A stretch of 28,591 bases of DNA. Source: Bacillota bacterium. Its GTDB lineage: Bacteria > Bacillota > Clostridia > Tissierellales > Gottschalkiaceae. Where the stretch lies: positions 1-28,591 of the forward strand of contig JAEZUY010000017.1 in assembly GCA_023420895.1 (NCBI GenBank), written 5' to 3'. This document shows, piece after piece, positions 8,176 to 15,490 of the stretch; position 1 is the stretch's first letter, and every line of letters starts with the position of its first letter. The translations under genes and the position numbers were made by a program. The notes under the pieces were generated by a model. The model was not told where the DNA came from. It made no database searches and saw only the letters and a program-made list of their open reading frames with translations.

Positions 8176-10134
8176 TTGAGCGATAAAAAGAATACATTTT
8201 ATATAACTACACCTATATATTATCCGAACGATAATCTTCATATAGGACATACTTACTGTACAGTTGCATCGGACACTGTTGCGAGATTCAAAAGACTTAT
8301 GGGCTACGATGTCAGATTTCTTACAGGAACTGATGAACACGGACAGAAAATAGAAAATGTAGCTAAAGAAAAAGGAATGGAGCCTAAGGAATTTCTTGAC
8401 GGAATAGTTGCAAACGTTAAAAAACTGTGGAAAACTCTTGGAATAACTTACGACCATTTTATAAGAACGACTGACAAAGAACACGAAGAAGCCGTTCAGA
8501 AAATATTTACAGAACTTTATGAAAAAGGCGATATATATAAAGATGTTTATGAAGGTCATTACTGCACACCTTGCGAATCTTTCTGGACAGAGAGTCAGCT
8601 TGAAGACGGAAAATGTCCTGACTGCGGAAGAGAAGTAAAACTTGCAAAAGAAGAAGCTTATTTCTTCAGACTTTCTAAATACCAGGACAGAATACAGGAG
8701 CTTCTTGAATCAGAGGATTTTCTAGTTCCTGAATCTAGAAGAAAAGAAATGATTAACAACTTCATAAAACCTGGACTTGATGATTTATGCGTTACAAGAT
8801 CTTCATTCGACTGGGGAGTTAAAGTTCCATTCGATCCGGACCATGTTATCTACGTTTGGATAGACGCGCTTTCAAACTATATAACTTATCTCGGATACGG
8901 ATCTGATGACGACAGCGATTTCAAGAAATACTGGCCTGCAGACGTTCATATGGTCGGTAAAGAGATAGTGAGATTCCACTCTATAATATGGCCTGGAATA
9001 TTAATGGGGCTAGGTCTTGATATGCCTAAAAAGGTATTCGGACACGGATGGATACTTTTTGAAAACGACAAGATGTCTAAATCGAAAGGCAATGTAATAT
9101 ATCCTGAGCCGCTTATAGCTCTTTATGGTGTTGATGCTCTAAGATATTTCCTAATGAGAGAATTCGTATTCGGAAGCGACGGATCATTCTCTAAAGAAAA
9201 ATTCCTTCAGAGAATAAATTCGGACCTTGCGAACGACCTTGGAAACCTTCTAAGCAGAACTGTTTCTATGATAGAGAAATACAACGGAGGAGTAATACCT
9301 GAAGCTTCTGAAAAAGAAGCTGTGGATGATGAGCTGATTTCACTTGCTGAAGAGACTCCTAAAAAAGTGGTGGAATATTTAGACTCATTCGATTTCAGCC
9401 ATGCGCTTGAAGCTATATGGAGACTTATATCAAGAACGAATAAATACGTTGATGAGACTACTCCTTGGATATTAGGCAAAGATGAAAGCAAGAAAGACAG
9501 ATTAGACACAGTTCTTTACAACCTTGCAGAATCTCTAAGAATGATTTCAGTTATGATAAAACCGTTCATGGAAAATACTTCTAATCAGATTAGAAAACAG
9601 CTTGGAATTAAGGAAGAAGCTCACTGGGAAGAACTTTCCGGATGGGGCGGACTGAAATCAGGACAGAAAGTTGAAAAGGGAGACCCTATGTTCCCAAGAC
9701 TCGACCTTAAAAAAGAGCTCGACAGACTTAACGAGGAAAATGACAAGTTCATAAAGATGAGAAAAGGCGAGAGTGCTGATGAGAAAGAAGAAGAAAAAGA
9801 AGAAGACGATGATTTAATAACTATAGACGATTTTGATAAAATAGATTTAAGAGTTGCTAAAGTTGAGAGTGCGGAAAAGCATCCGAATGCAGACAGACTT
9901 CTAGTTCTTCAGCTTAAAGTAGGAGATGAAAAGAGACAGGTAGTTTCAGGAATTTCTAAATACTATGAGCCTGAAGATTTAGTAGGAAAATCAGTAGTAT
10001 TAGTTTACAATCTGAAACCTGTTAAACTTAGAGGAATAGAGTCTCACGGAATGGTGCTTGCAGCAGATAAAGGAAAGAAACTGACTTTAGTGAGCACTCT
10101 TGAAGAGATAAAAGACGGAGCTAAAGTAAGATAA
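8176..10134 (+). CDS. metG: Methionyl-tRNA synthetase
   Basis: Charges tRNA-Met. It is a class I synthetase with HIGH at residues 22-25 and KMSKS at 299-303. A zinc knuckle has cysteines at 130, 133, 147 and 150. The C-terminal part, from about residue 545, is the appended EMAP/Arc1p-type tRNA-binding domain (IDLRVAKVESAEKHPNADRLL), separated by a charged linker rich in Glu and Lys. The 652 residues match the long bacterial form. The start is TTG, chosen because AAGGAGAGA ends 5 bases ahead and the next residues FYITTPIYYPN are the normal N-terminus. It is followed by tatD after 27 bases, as in B. subtilis. Confidence 0.97.
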   Translation: MSDKKNTFYITTPIYYPNDNLHIGHTYCTVASDTVARFKRLMGYDVRFLTGTDEHGQKIENVAKEKGMEPKEFLDGIVANVKKLWKTLGITYDHFIRTTDKEHEEAVQKIFTELYEKGDIYKDVYEGHYCTPCESFWTESQLEDGKCPDCGREVKLAKEEAYFFRLSKYQDRIQELLESEDFLVPESRRKEMINNFIKPGLDDLCVTRSSFDWGVKVPFDPDHVIYVWIDALSNYITYLGYGSDDDSDFKKYWPADVHMVGKEIVRFHSIIWPGILMGLGLDMPKKVFGHGWILFENDKMSKSKGNVIYPEPLIALYGVDALRYFLMREFVFGSDGSFSKEKFLQRINSDLANDLGNLLSRTVSMIEKYNGGVIPEASEKEAVDDELISLAEETPKKVVEYLDSFDFSHALEAIWRLISRTNKYVDETTPWILGKDESKKDRLDTVLYNLAESLRMISVMIKPFMENTSNQIRKQLGIKEEAHWEELSGWGGLKSGQKVEKGDPMFPRLDLKKELDRLNEENDKFIKMRKGESADEKEEEKEEDDDLITIDDFDKIDLRVAKVESAEKHPNADRLLVLQLKVGDEKRQVVSGISKYYEPEDLVGKSVVLVYNLKPVKLRGIESHGMVLAADKGKKLTLVSTLEEIKDGAKVR

Positions 10135-10161
10135 TTTTTAATAAATTAAGAGGGTGTTTTA

Positions 10162-10929
10162 ATGTTAATAGACAGCCATGCACATTTAGACGATGAAGTA
10201 TTTGATGAAGACAGAGAAGAGCTCATAAATAGCTTTGAAGAAGCGGGAATAGATGCTGTAATAGTTCCTGCTGCAAATATGGAGTCTTCAAGAAAAATAG
10301 CGGATATAATAAAGGGCTATGACTTCCTTTACGGAGCAGTGGGAGTTCATCCTCATGACACTAAAGATATGAAAGAGGAAGATCTTGAAGAGATTGAAAG
10401 ACTTTCAAAAGAAGAAAGAATAGTGGCAATAGGAGAGATAGGACTCGACTACTATTATGAAAATACTGAAAGAGAAATTCAGAAAAAATGGTTCAGAGAG
10501 CAGATAAAACTTGCAAAAAAACTGAATCTTCCAATAATAGTCCATGAAAGAGAGGCTGCTCAGGATGTCTACGATATAATATCGGACGAAAACGATGATT
10601 CATTAAGAGGAGTTATTCACTGCTATTCAGGAAGCATAGAGATGGCCAGAGAATATATGAAACTGGGTTTCTATATATCTTTTGCAGGACCTGTGACTTT
10701 CAAAAATGCAGTTAAGCCTAAAGAAGTTTCGAAAGAGATACCTTTAGACAGAATTCTTGTAGAGACGGACTCTCCTTATCTGACTCCGGTTCCTTACAGA
10801 GGAAAAAGAAATAATCCGACTTATGTGAGATATGTAGCGGAGCAGATAGCAGACCTTAAAGGCATAAGCCTTGAAGAGCTTGCAGAAGCTGCAAAAGCGA
10901 ATACTATAGAGCTTTTCGGACTTAAATAA
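10162..10929 (+). CDS. tatD: TatD family metal-dependent DNase
   Basis: A TIM-barrel hydrolase with 3'-5' exonuclease activity in characterised members. DSHAHLD (residues 4-10) supplies the HxH metal ligands, GEIGLDYY carries the conserved Glu and Asp, IVHEREA and GVIHCYSGS supply further histidines, and ETDSPYLTP carries the last Asp. The length of 255 is standard. An AGAGGGTG site precedes the ATG. It forms an operon with metG and is followed by a strong terminator, so rnmV is transcribed separately. In B. subtilis yabE (an Rpf-like cell-wall protein) follows; it is absent here. Confidence 0.95.
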   Translation: MLIDSHAHLDDEVFDEDREELINSFEEAGIDAVIVPAANMESSRKIADIIKGYDFLYGAVGVHPHDTKDMKEEDLEEIERLSKEERIVAIGEIGLDYYYENTEREIQKKWFREQIKLAKKLNLPIIVHEREAAQDVYDIISDENDDSLRGVIHCYSGSIEMAREYMKLGFYISFAGPVTFKNAVKPKEVSKEIPLDRILVETDSPYLTPVPYRGKRNNPTYVRYVAEQIADLKGISLEELAEAAKANTIELFGLK

Positions 10930-11018
10930 AACACATGACAGTTTTAGACTGAAAAACGGCTGATGCTGATTATGATGATTTATGAAAAATTTTAGATGAA
11001 AATCAAAGATTTTAATAT

Positions 11019-11063
11019 AGAGAACGCCATGCAGAATTACTGCAGAGGCGTTTTCTTTTTTTT
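11019..11063 (+). terminator. Terminator after metG-tatD
   Basis: Outer arms AGAGAACGCC (11019-11028) and GGCGTTTTCT (11047-11056) enclose an inner TGCAG / CTGCA stem, then a run of eight T. It is about 90 bases after the tatD stop. Confidence 0.92.
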
Positions 11064-11076
11064 AGACAGAAAAAAG

Positions 11077-11093
11077 TGATATAATATTATAAT
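11077..11093 (+). promoter_or_regulatory. Extended -10 promoter(s) of rnmV-ksgA
   Basis: TGATATAAT (11077-11085) is an extended -10 element directly after the previous terminator. A second TATAAT overlaps at 11088-11093. This DNA includes an in-frame ATG (11092), which argues that translation begins later, at 11137. Confidence 0.65.
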
Positions 11094-11136
11094 GATAATC
11101 AGAAAGGCAGAATCACAATCAAAGAAAGGATTCAAT

Positions 11137-11676
11137 ATGATAAAAGAGATAATAGTCGTAGAGGGAAAAGACGATATATCGGCAGTTAAAAAAGCTGTCG
11201 ATGCTGAAGTTATTGCAACTTCAGGATACCATATAAGCAAAGACACTTTAAAGAGAATAGAACTTGCAGAGAAAAGAAGAGGAATAATAATATTCACGGA
11301 TCCTGATTATGCAGGAGAACAGATAAGAAAAAGACTTTCAAAAATATTCAAGAATGCGAAGCATGCATTTCTTCCTCAAGACCAGGCTATTAAAAAAGAC
11401 GATATAGGAATAGAGAATGCGAAGCCCGAAGATATAGTTTCAGCTCTTGAAAACGCAAGAGTGGAGAGAATATCTTCTGAAAAGAGATTCGACAGAATGG
11501 ATCTTATAAATTTTGGTCTTGAAGGAAAAGACAGTTCAGGAATAAAAAGACAGAAGCTTGGAAAAATTTTAGGAATAGGATACTGCAACAGTAAACAGTT
11601 TTTGAGAAGACTGAACAATTACGGAATAACGAGAGAAGAATTTTTAAAAGGAATGGAGAGGCTTGAAAATGAGTGA
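11137..11676 (+). CDS. rnmV: Ribonuclease M5
   Basis: A Toprim-domain endonuclease that matures 5S rRNA. The Toprim motifs IIVVEGKDD (conserved Glu) and IIFTDPDYAGEQIRKRL (DxD) are clear, and the C-terminal half carries the usual lysine/arginine-rich RNA-binding tail. The ATG at 11137 is preferred: AAAGGA ends 6 bases before it, family members start MIKEIIVVEGKDD, and the earlier in-frame ATG at 11092 lies in the promoter. That gives 179 residues, normal for RnmV. The last 8 bases overlap ksgA, the usual partner. Confidence 0.93.
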   Translation: MIKEIIVVEGKDDISAVKKAVDAEVIATSGYHISKDTLKRIELAEKRRGIIIFTDPDYAGEQIRKRLSKIFKNAKHAFLPQDQAIKKDDIGIENAKPEDIVSALENARVERISSEKRFDRMDLINFGLEGKDSSGIKRQKLGKILGIGYCNSKQFLRRLNNYGITREEFLKGMERLENE

Positions 11677-12553
11677 TTTAAAACTTTATTCACCTAAGAC
11701 GATAAGAGATATAATGGACAGACACGGCTTCACTTTTTCAAAGAAATTCGGCCAGAACTTCCTTATAGACAAGAATATAATAGACGGAATATGTGACGGA
11801 GCCGATATAGGAGAAGAAGACGGAATTATTGAAATAGGACCCGGAATTGGAGTTCTCACTTATGAAATGGCGAAAAGAGCAGGAAAAGTGGTATCCATTG
11901 AGATAGACAAGACACTGATTCCTGTAATTGAAGAAAATATGGAAGAATTCGATAATTTTAAACTTATAAATGAAGACGTGATGGAAATCGACTTGGGGAA
12001 ACTTATTGAAGAAGAATTTAAAGGAATGAACGTCAAAGTTGTAGCTAATCTTCCATACTATATAACTACTCCAATCATAATGAAACTTCTCGAAGAAAAT
12101 CTTAAGATAGACAGAATAGTTGTAATGGTTCAGAAGGAAGTTGCAGAAAGACTTTCAAGCGTTCCAGGAAAGAAGAGCTATGGGGCTATAACTCTTGCTG
12201 TAAACTACTATTCGGAAGCAGAAACTATACTGAAAGTTCCGCGTTCAGTATTCATGCCGAGTCCGAATGTGGATTCAGCAGTTGTGGAATTTAAAATATA
12301 CGATGAAAAGCCAGTTGAAGCAGAAAATCCCGATTTAATGTTTAAAATAATAAAGGCGGCTTTCGGACAGAGAAGAAAGACTATTCTGAATGCAATAAAT
12401 TCAGCAGATCTGGGTATTGATAAAGAGACGATAAAAAATATATTTGAAGAGAATGGAATAGATTCTAGAAGAAGAGGAGAAACTTTTTCAATAAAAGAAT
12501 TTGCAGAGCTTTCAGATTTATTCGGAAAAGAGATTGAAAGCAGAAATTCTTAA
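11669..12553 (+). CDS. ksgA: 16S rRNA A1518/A1519 dimethyltransferase
   Basis: Adds two methyl groups to each of two adjacent adenines near the 3' end of 16S rRNA during small-subunit assembly. Motifs in order are KKFGQNFLID, IIEIGPGIGVLTYEMA (SAM loop), the NLPYYITTPI catalytic motif, FMPSPNVDSAVVEF and AAFGQRRKT. The start at ATG 11669 has GGAGAGG seven bases ahead; a TTG two codons earlier would be too close to it. Length is 294 residues. It is translationally coupled to rnmV through the overlap. No strong terminator was seen in the next 100 bases. Confidence 0.96.
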   Translation: MSDLKLYSPKTIRDIMDRHGFTFSKKFGQNFLIDKNIIDGICDGADIGEEDGIIEIGPGIGVLTYEMAKRAGKVVSIEIDKTLIPVIEENMEEFDNFKLINEDVMEIDLGKLIEEEFKGMNVKVVANLPYYITTPIIMKLLEENLKIDRIVVMVQKEVAERLSSVPGKKSYGAITLAVNYYSEAETILKVPRSVFMPSPNVDSAVVEFKIYDEKPVEAENPDLMFKIIKAAFGQRRKTILNAINSADLGIDKETIKNIFEENGIDSRRRGETFSIKEFAELSDLFGKEIESRNS

Positions 12554-12607
12554 TTAAAAGTAGAATATTTGAGATTTATGAATAGGGTACTGAAAATTGA
12601 AGCTGAC

Positions 12608-12639
12608 TCAGTCTGAAACATAGAGGATAAAAAGACTGA
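12608..12639 (+). promoter_or_regulatory. Inverted repeat upstream of the ArsR gene
   Basis: TCAGTCT (12608-12614) and AGACTGA (12633-12639) are perfect 7-bp arms just before the AAAGGA ribosome site. It has no T run, so it is more likely a leader hairpin or operator than a terminator. Its role is unknown. Confidence 0.4.
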
Positions 12640-12658
12640 ATGAAAGGAATGATGTAAT

Positions 12659-12976
12659 TTGGCTTGTGAAAAAGAAAAACTCAATAAACTTTTAACGGAC
12701 AGAGAAGCAGAAGATCTGTCTCAGATTTTTAAAGCACTGGGGGATCCTACAAGACTCAAGATAATAAATCTTCTGAGTCAGGGAGAATTATGCGTATATC
12801 ACATATCAGAAGCGCTTGATATGACTCAGTCCGCTATATCCCATCAGCTCAGAATTTTAAGAAATCTGAGACTTGTGAAGTTCAAAAAAGAAGGAAAGAA
12901 AGCTATATATTCACTAGATGATTCACACGTGTTCAGTCTTTTTGAACAGGGCATGGAACATATAAAACATTCTTAA
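12659..12976 (+). CDS. ArsR/SmtB family metal-responsive repressor
   Basis: A small winged-helix repressor that leaves DNA when it binds metal. The winged-helix core is GDPTRLKIINLLSQGELCVYHISEAL plus the recognition helix QSAISHQLRILRNLRLV. The C-terminal helix reads DSHVFSLFEQGMEHIKH: its D-x-H, then H eleven residues on, then H three later, is the spacing of the alpha-5 zinc site of CzrA/SmtB. The alpha-3 site ELCVxD-type is degraded, with one Cys and no second one. So Zn, Co or similar sensing is more likely than arsenite. The TTG start has AAAGGA about 11 bases ahead. No efflux gene is adjacent; a glutaredoxin follows. Confidence 0.87.
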   Translation: MACEKEKLNKLLTDREAEDLSQIFKALGDPTRLKIINLLSQGELCVYHISEALDMTQSAISHQLRILRNLRLVKFKKEGKKAIYSLDDSHVFSLFEQGMEHIKHS

Positions 12977-12997
12977 TACAGTTATTAATGTTAGAAT

Positions 12998-13029
12998 CTC
13001 TATAAAAGTGGTATATATAAACTATAGAG
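12998..13029. promoter_or_regulatory. Dyad and possible promoter before the glutaredoxin gene
   Basis: CTCTATA (12998-13004) and TATAGAG (13023-13029) flank a TGGTATATA (13009-13017), an extended -10-like sequence. The arrangement suggests an operator over a promoter, perhaps for the ArsR protein encoded just upstream. It does not closely match the classic ArsR 12-2-12 operator. Confidence 0.35.
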
Positions 13030-13059
13030 TTAAAACGTAAAAAACAGGAGGTTTTTATT

Positions 13060-13290
13060 ATGAAAAAAGTAACACTTTATGCAATGCCGACTTGCCCGCA
13101 TTGTGCAAATGCAAAGGAATTTTTTGATGAGAAAGAAATAGAATATGAATACAAAAATGTTAAAGACGATCCGGAAGCTAGAAAAGAATTTGTAGCTAAA
13201 GGACATACTGGAGTACCAGTGATTGTAATTGGAGATGAAGAAGTACTTGGATTTGACCAGGGAAAAGTTGAACAATTATTAGGACTTTAA
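13060..13290 (+). CDS. Glutaredoxin-like / NrdH-type redox protein
   Basis: A 76-residue thioredoxin-fold protein that exchanges electrons with disulfides in the cytosol. The active site is CPHC (residues 12-15), and TGVPVIVIG contains the cis-proline loop. The end FDQGKVEQLLGL is the usual C-terminal helix. A perfect AGGAGG precedes the ATG. It ends at a strong terminator and may be transcribed alone. The glutaredoxin in clostridia often serves with thioredoxin reductase because glutathione is absent; which reductase feeds it here cannot be seen. It could reduce the HesB-like selenoprotein encoded 2 kb downstream, but that is a guess. Confidence 0.93.
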   Translation: MKKVTLYAMPTCPHCANAKEFFDEKEIEYEYKNVKDDPEARKEFVAKGHTGVPVIVIGDEEVLGFDQGKVEQLLGL

Positions 13291-13293
13291 TAA

Positions 13294-13329
13294 AAAAAAG
13301 ACTGAACAGTTCTCTGTTCAGTCTTTTTT
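13294..13329. terminator. Bidirectional terminator between glutaredoxin and DUF1858 genes
   Basis: GACTGAACAG (13300-13309) and CTGTTCAGTC (13314-13323) form a 10-bp stem with a TTCT loop, flanked by A and T runs on both sides. It sits between two convergent genes and should serve both. Confidence 0.94.
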
Positions 13330-13351
13330 AATCTTCAAAATAGAAGAAAAT

Positions 13352-13537
13352 TTATTTGTTAAGAGCTTCAAGCAGCTTGTCTATATCCATTCCATGAACT
13401 CCAGCTGCCTGTTCTAGTGATTCCATTTGTGCTGAAGGACATCCGATGCATCCCATTCCGAACTGCATAAGAACTCCTGCAGCTTCAGGTTTCTGTCTTA
13501 ATATATCTCCGATTAGCATATCTTTAGTTATTTCCAT
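13352..13537 (-). CDS. DUF1858 domain protein
   Basis: A 61-residue protein of the DUF1858 type, often found near hybrid-cluster or redox genes in anaerobes. The sequence MEITKDMLIGDILRQKPEAA followed by GVLMQFGMGCIGCPSAQ shows the family's GMxCxxCP motif with cysteines at residues 30 and 33, and the end HGMDIDKLLEALN. The ATG at 13537 matches the family N-terminus; GGGAG lies 11 bases before it, and a TTG two codons upstream is a possible alternative. It is transcribed against glutaredoxin and ends at their shared terminator. Molecular function is unknown; a thiol redox or cluster-related role is inferred only from the CxxC. Confidence 0.85.
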   Translation of the reverse strand: MEITKDMLIGDILRQKPEAAGVLMQFGMGCIGCPSAQMESLEQAAGVHGMDIDKLLEALNK

Positions 13538-13577
13538 TTTCAATTTTTCTCCCTTCACATTTTAAATTATATAGTTT

Positions 13578-13616
13578 GAATTTTTTAGAATTTATTCTTA
13601 AAAAATTCTTTTTTTT
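13578..13616. repeat. AT-only hairpin with T run between DUF1858 and ccdA
   Basis: GAATTTTTTAGAA and TTCTTAAAAAATTC (13578-13608) form a near-perfect inverted repeat with one bulged base, then eight T. It looks like an intrinsic terminator on the plus strand but has almost no G-C pairs, and no plus-strand gene ends here. A protein-binding site between divergent promoters is possible. Confidence 0.4.
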
Positions 13617-13798
13617 GTGATTAAAATTATATTACTAAATCTATAATCTATGATAACATATATCTGATAGAAATAGTATGATTAAAATCAAATTTGTTCT
13701 ATATTTAGATTGAATATCTAAGTCTTAAATAATTAAATAAGGGAATAATTGAAGTTGAATTACCGGGAAAATGGAATTTATGAGAAAGGAAGATACTA

Positions 13799-14470
13799 TT
13801 GGAAAGCATAAATATGATTACAGCATTTGCTGCAGGACTCGCATCTTTTCTTTCTCCCTGCGTATTGCCGCTTGCAACCGGGTATATAGTCTATATAACG
13901 GGAGCAATTTTTGAAGAGGATTTAAGCGATAGGAAATTCTTTGCTCTTAAGAGAACGATTGGATTCGTACTGGGATTTACAATAGTATTCGTACTTATGG
14001 GAATTACTGCAAGCAGCATCGGAATTATCCTGAACACTTACAGAAGAGTTCTTCTTAAAATAGGAGGAGCAGTTCTTATAGCTATAGGACTGAGTCTTTT
14101 AGGACTTTTCAAACTGAATATTACAGGAATCCATAAAAAGATGCCGGATGATGTGGGGTCTTTTACAAGCTCCTTTTTGGTGGGAATGATTTTTGCAATT
14201 GGATGGACACCGTGTGTGGGAGCTATACTCGGAGCAATTCTGATTTACGCTGGAAGTCAGGGAACAGCGCTTCATGGAGGACTTCTGCTTTTTATATATT
14301 CACTCGGATTTTCACTGCCGTTTATAATAACAGCTCTATTTGTAGACAGAATAGACGGATTCTGGAGAAAAGTCATGAAATATCAGAAAGCAGTAAGCAG
14401 AATAATGGGTATTATTATAATAATACTCGGGTTTATGATGCTCACAGATAGATTTTCAATTTTGAGCTAG
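13799..14470 (+). CDS. ccdA: CcdA-type transmembrane thiol-disulfide electron carrier
   Basis: A polytopic membrane protein of the CcdA/DsbD-beta family that passes electrons from cytosolic thioredoxin to extracytoplasmic thioredoxin-like proteins. FLSPCVLPLATGYI has the conserved PCVLP with Cys21, and IGWTPCVGAILGAIL has TPC with Cys139; these form the membrane redox pair. About six hydrophobic helices are visible in 223 residues. The TTG start has AAAGGA 8 bases ahead. It leads a three-gene run with a TlpA-like lipoprotein (39 bases later) and a HesB-like selenoprotein (14 bases after that), which ends at one terminator. Confidence 0.94.
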   Translation: MESINMITAFAAGLASFLSPCVLPLATGYIVYITGAIFEEDLSDRKFFALKRTIGFVLGFTIVFVLMGITASSIGIILNTYRRVLLKIGGAVLIAIGLSLLGLFKLNITGIHKKMPDDVGSFTSSFLVGMIFAIGWTPCVGAILGAILIYAGSQGTALHGGLLLFIYSLGFSLPFIITALFVDRIDGFWRKVMKYQKAVSRIMGIIIIILGFMMLTDRFSILS

Positions 14471-14509
14471 TATTTTAAATGGAGAGAAGTATCGTTAGGA
14501 GTTGGTAGA

Positions 14510-15136
14510 ATGAAAAGAATCAGAAGAATAAGAAATGCTCTTATTATTGCCATGACAGCAGTTTTAATAGCAGGCATTACAGGATGCGGGAATGATAAAA
14601 AGGAAGAAACTTCAGAAAATGAAATTTCTCAGGAGACTGAAGAAAGCAATTCAGAAAAAGAAAACTCAGCAGAAAAAGACGAAACAGCGGAAACAGGAGC
14701 TGTAAAGAAAAAAAACATTCCGTCAGTTGGAGAAAAAGCTCCTGAAATAAACGCATTCAATATAGATACTGATGAAAAGGGAAGTATTGAGGAACTTACA
14801 AAAGATAAAAAACTCGTTATGACTTTCTTCGGGACGGACTGTAGCGCATGCAGAATGTCTATGCCTGATTTCAACAGACTTCAGAAAGAAGAGGGAGACA
14901 GTCTGAATGTAATCGCAGTGACAGCTGGAGAGACTAAGGATAGCATTTCACAGTTCAGAGAAGAACTGGGTCTCAATTTCCCGATATATCTGGACAATGA
15001 AGAAGCCAGAACGAATATAGATTATTTTGTGAGATTTATACCTACCACTTATGTGATAAATACTGATGGAATTATTGAGACTATAATTCCGGGTGCACTT
15101 GAATATGAACAGATGTTGGAACTTATAAAGGGATAA
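14510..15136 (+). CDS. TlpA/ResA-like thioredoxin-fold lipoprotein
   Basis: A membrane-anchored extracytoplasmic thiol oxidoreductase. A signal peptide with Arg/Lys start leads to the lipobox ITGC, with lipidated Cys26. Residues 30-75 are a Glu/Ser/Lys-rich linker. The AhpC/TSA-redoxin domain follows, with the active site FFGTDCSACRMSMP (Cys111 and Cys114) and VRFIPTTYVINTDG holding the cis-proline. Length 208. An AGGAG site precedes the ATG. It is the expected electron acceptor of CcdA. ResA works in cytochrome c maturation in B. subtilis, but no cytochrome gene is seen here, so the substrate is unknown. Confidence 0.92.
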   Translation: MKRIRRIRNALIIAMTAVLIAGITGCGNDKKEETSENEISQETEESNSEKENSAEKDETAETGAVKKKNIPSVGEKAPEINAFNIDTDEKGSIEELTKDKKLVMTFFGTDCSACRMSMPDFNRLQKEEGDSLNVIAVTAGETKDSISQFREELGLNFPIYLDNEEARTNIDYFVRFIPTTYVINTDGIIETIIPGALEYEQMLELIKG

Positions 15137-15150
15137 GCAGGTGAAATTAA

Positions 15151-15426
15151 ATGGAGATATTGGTTACTCAGGCCGCTAAAGATAAGATTGAGAGTATGAA
15201 TCCTGGAGAAAGAAAGCCCAAGATATATATGACAGGATACAGCTGAAAAGGCTTAAGACTGGGGCTCATTATGAGCTCTAAAGATCCGGGAGATCTGGAA
15301 TTTGAAGCAGAGGGAATAGATTTTTTAGTTCCATACGATTTAGATGTCCTAGTTCCGAAAATAAGCATAGATTATGAGGAAGACGGGCTTAAGATGGGAT
15401 TCAATATTTCAAGCTGGCTAGGCTAA
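15151..15426 (+). CDS. HesB/IscA-like selenoprotein with in-frame UGA (Sec) at codon 32
   Basis: A 91-residue HesB-like protein read through TGA at 15244-15246. Before it comes KIYMTGYS and after it KGLRLGLIMSS, so the TGA sits where HesB proteins have their first conserved Cys (and where known HesB-like selenoproteins have Sec). The reading frame continues 59 codons to TAA with a normal HesB pattern, including EGIDFLVPYDLD and a GFNISS end. AGGTG lies 7 bases before the ATG, 14 bases after the TlpA stop. No cysteine is present, and the C-terminal CGC motif of IscA scaffolds is missing, so Fe-S scaffold work is unlikely; a Sec-based redox role is inferred. TGA is otherwise a stop here (rnmV), so it is not a Trp code. 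A nonsense-mutated pseudogene is the alternative. Confidence 0.86.
15260..15280 (+). promoter_or_regulatory. Candidate bacterial SECIS hairpin
   Basis: Starting 13 bases after the TGA, TGGGGCTCA (15260-15268) pairs with TGAGCTCTA (15272-15280) in a 9-bp stem with two G-U pairs and a UUA loop. Distance and stem size suit a bacterial SECIS. The apical loop lacks the guanine typical of the E. coli element, so recognition by the local SelB is inferred. Confidence 0.5.
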
Positions 15427-15445
15427 AAAAAGAATAAAAAAAAAT

Positions 15446-15480
15446 ACCCGGGACATTTCTGTCCCGGGTTTAATATTTTT
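15446..15480 (+). terminator. Terminator after the ccdA-tlpA-hesB operon
   Basis: ACCCGGGACA (15446-15455) and TGTCCCGGGT (15460-15469) form a perfect 10-bp GC-rich stem with a TTTC loop, followed by a T-rich tract. It lies 20 bases after the HesB-like stop codon. Confidence 0.95.
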
Positions 15481-15490
15481 TAAATAATAT

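Noticed and set aside
15244..15246. TGA as a plain stop making HesB a 31-residue fragment
   Set aside because: The frame stays open with family-like sequence for 59 more codons, and the TGA falls on the conserved Cys position, which a random stop would rarely do.
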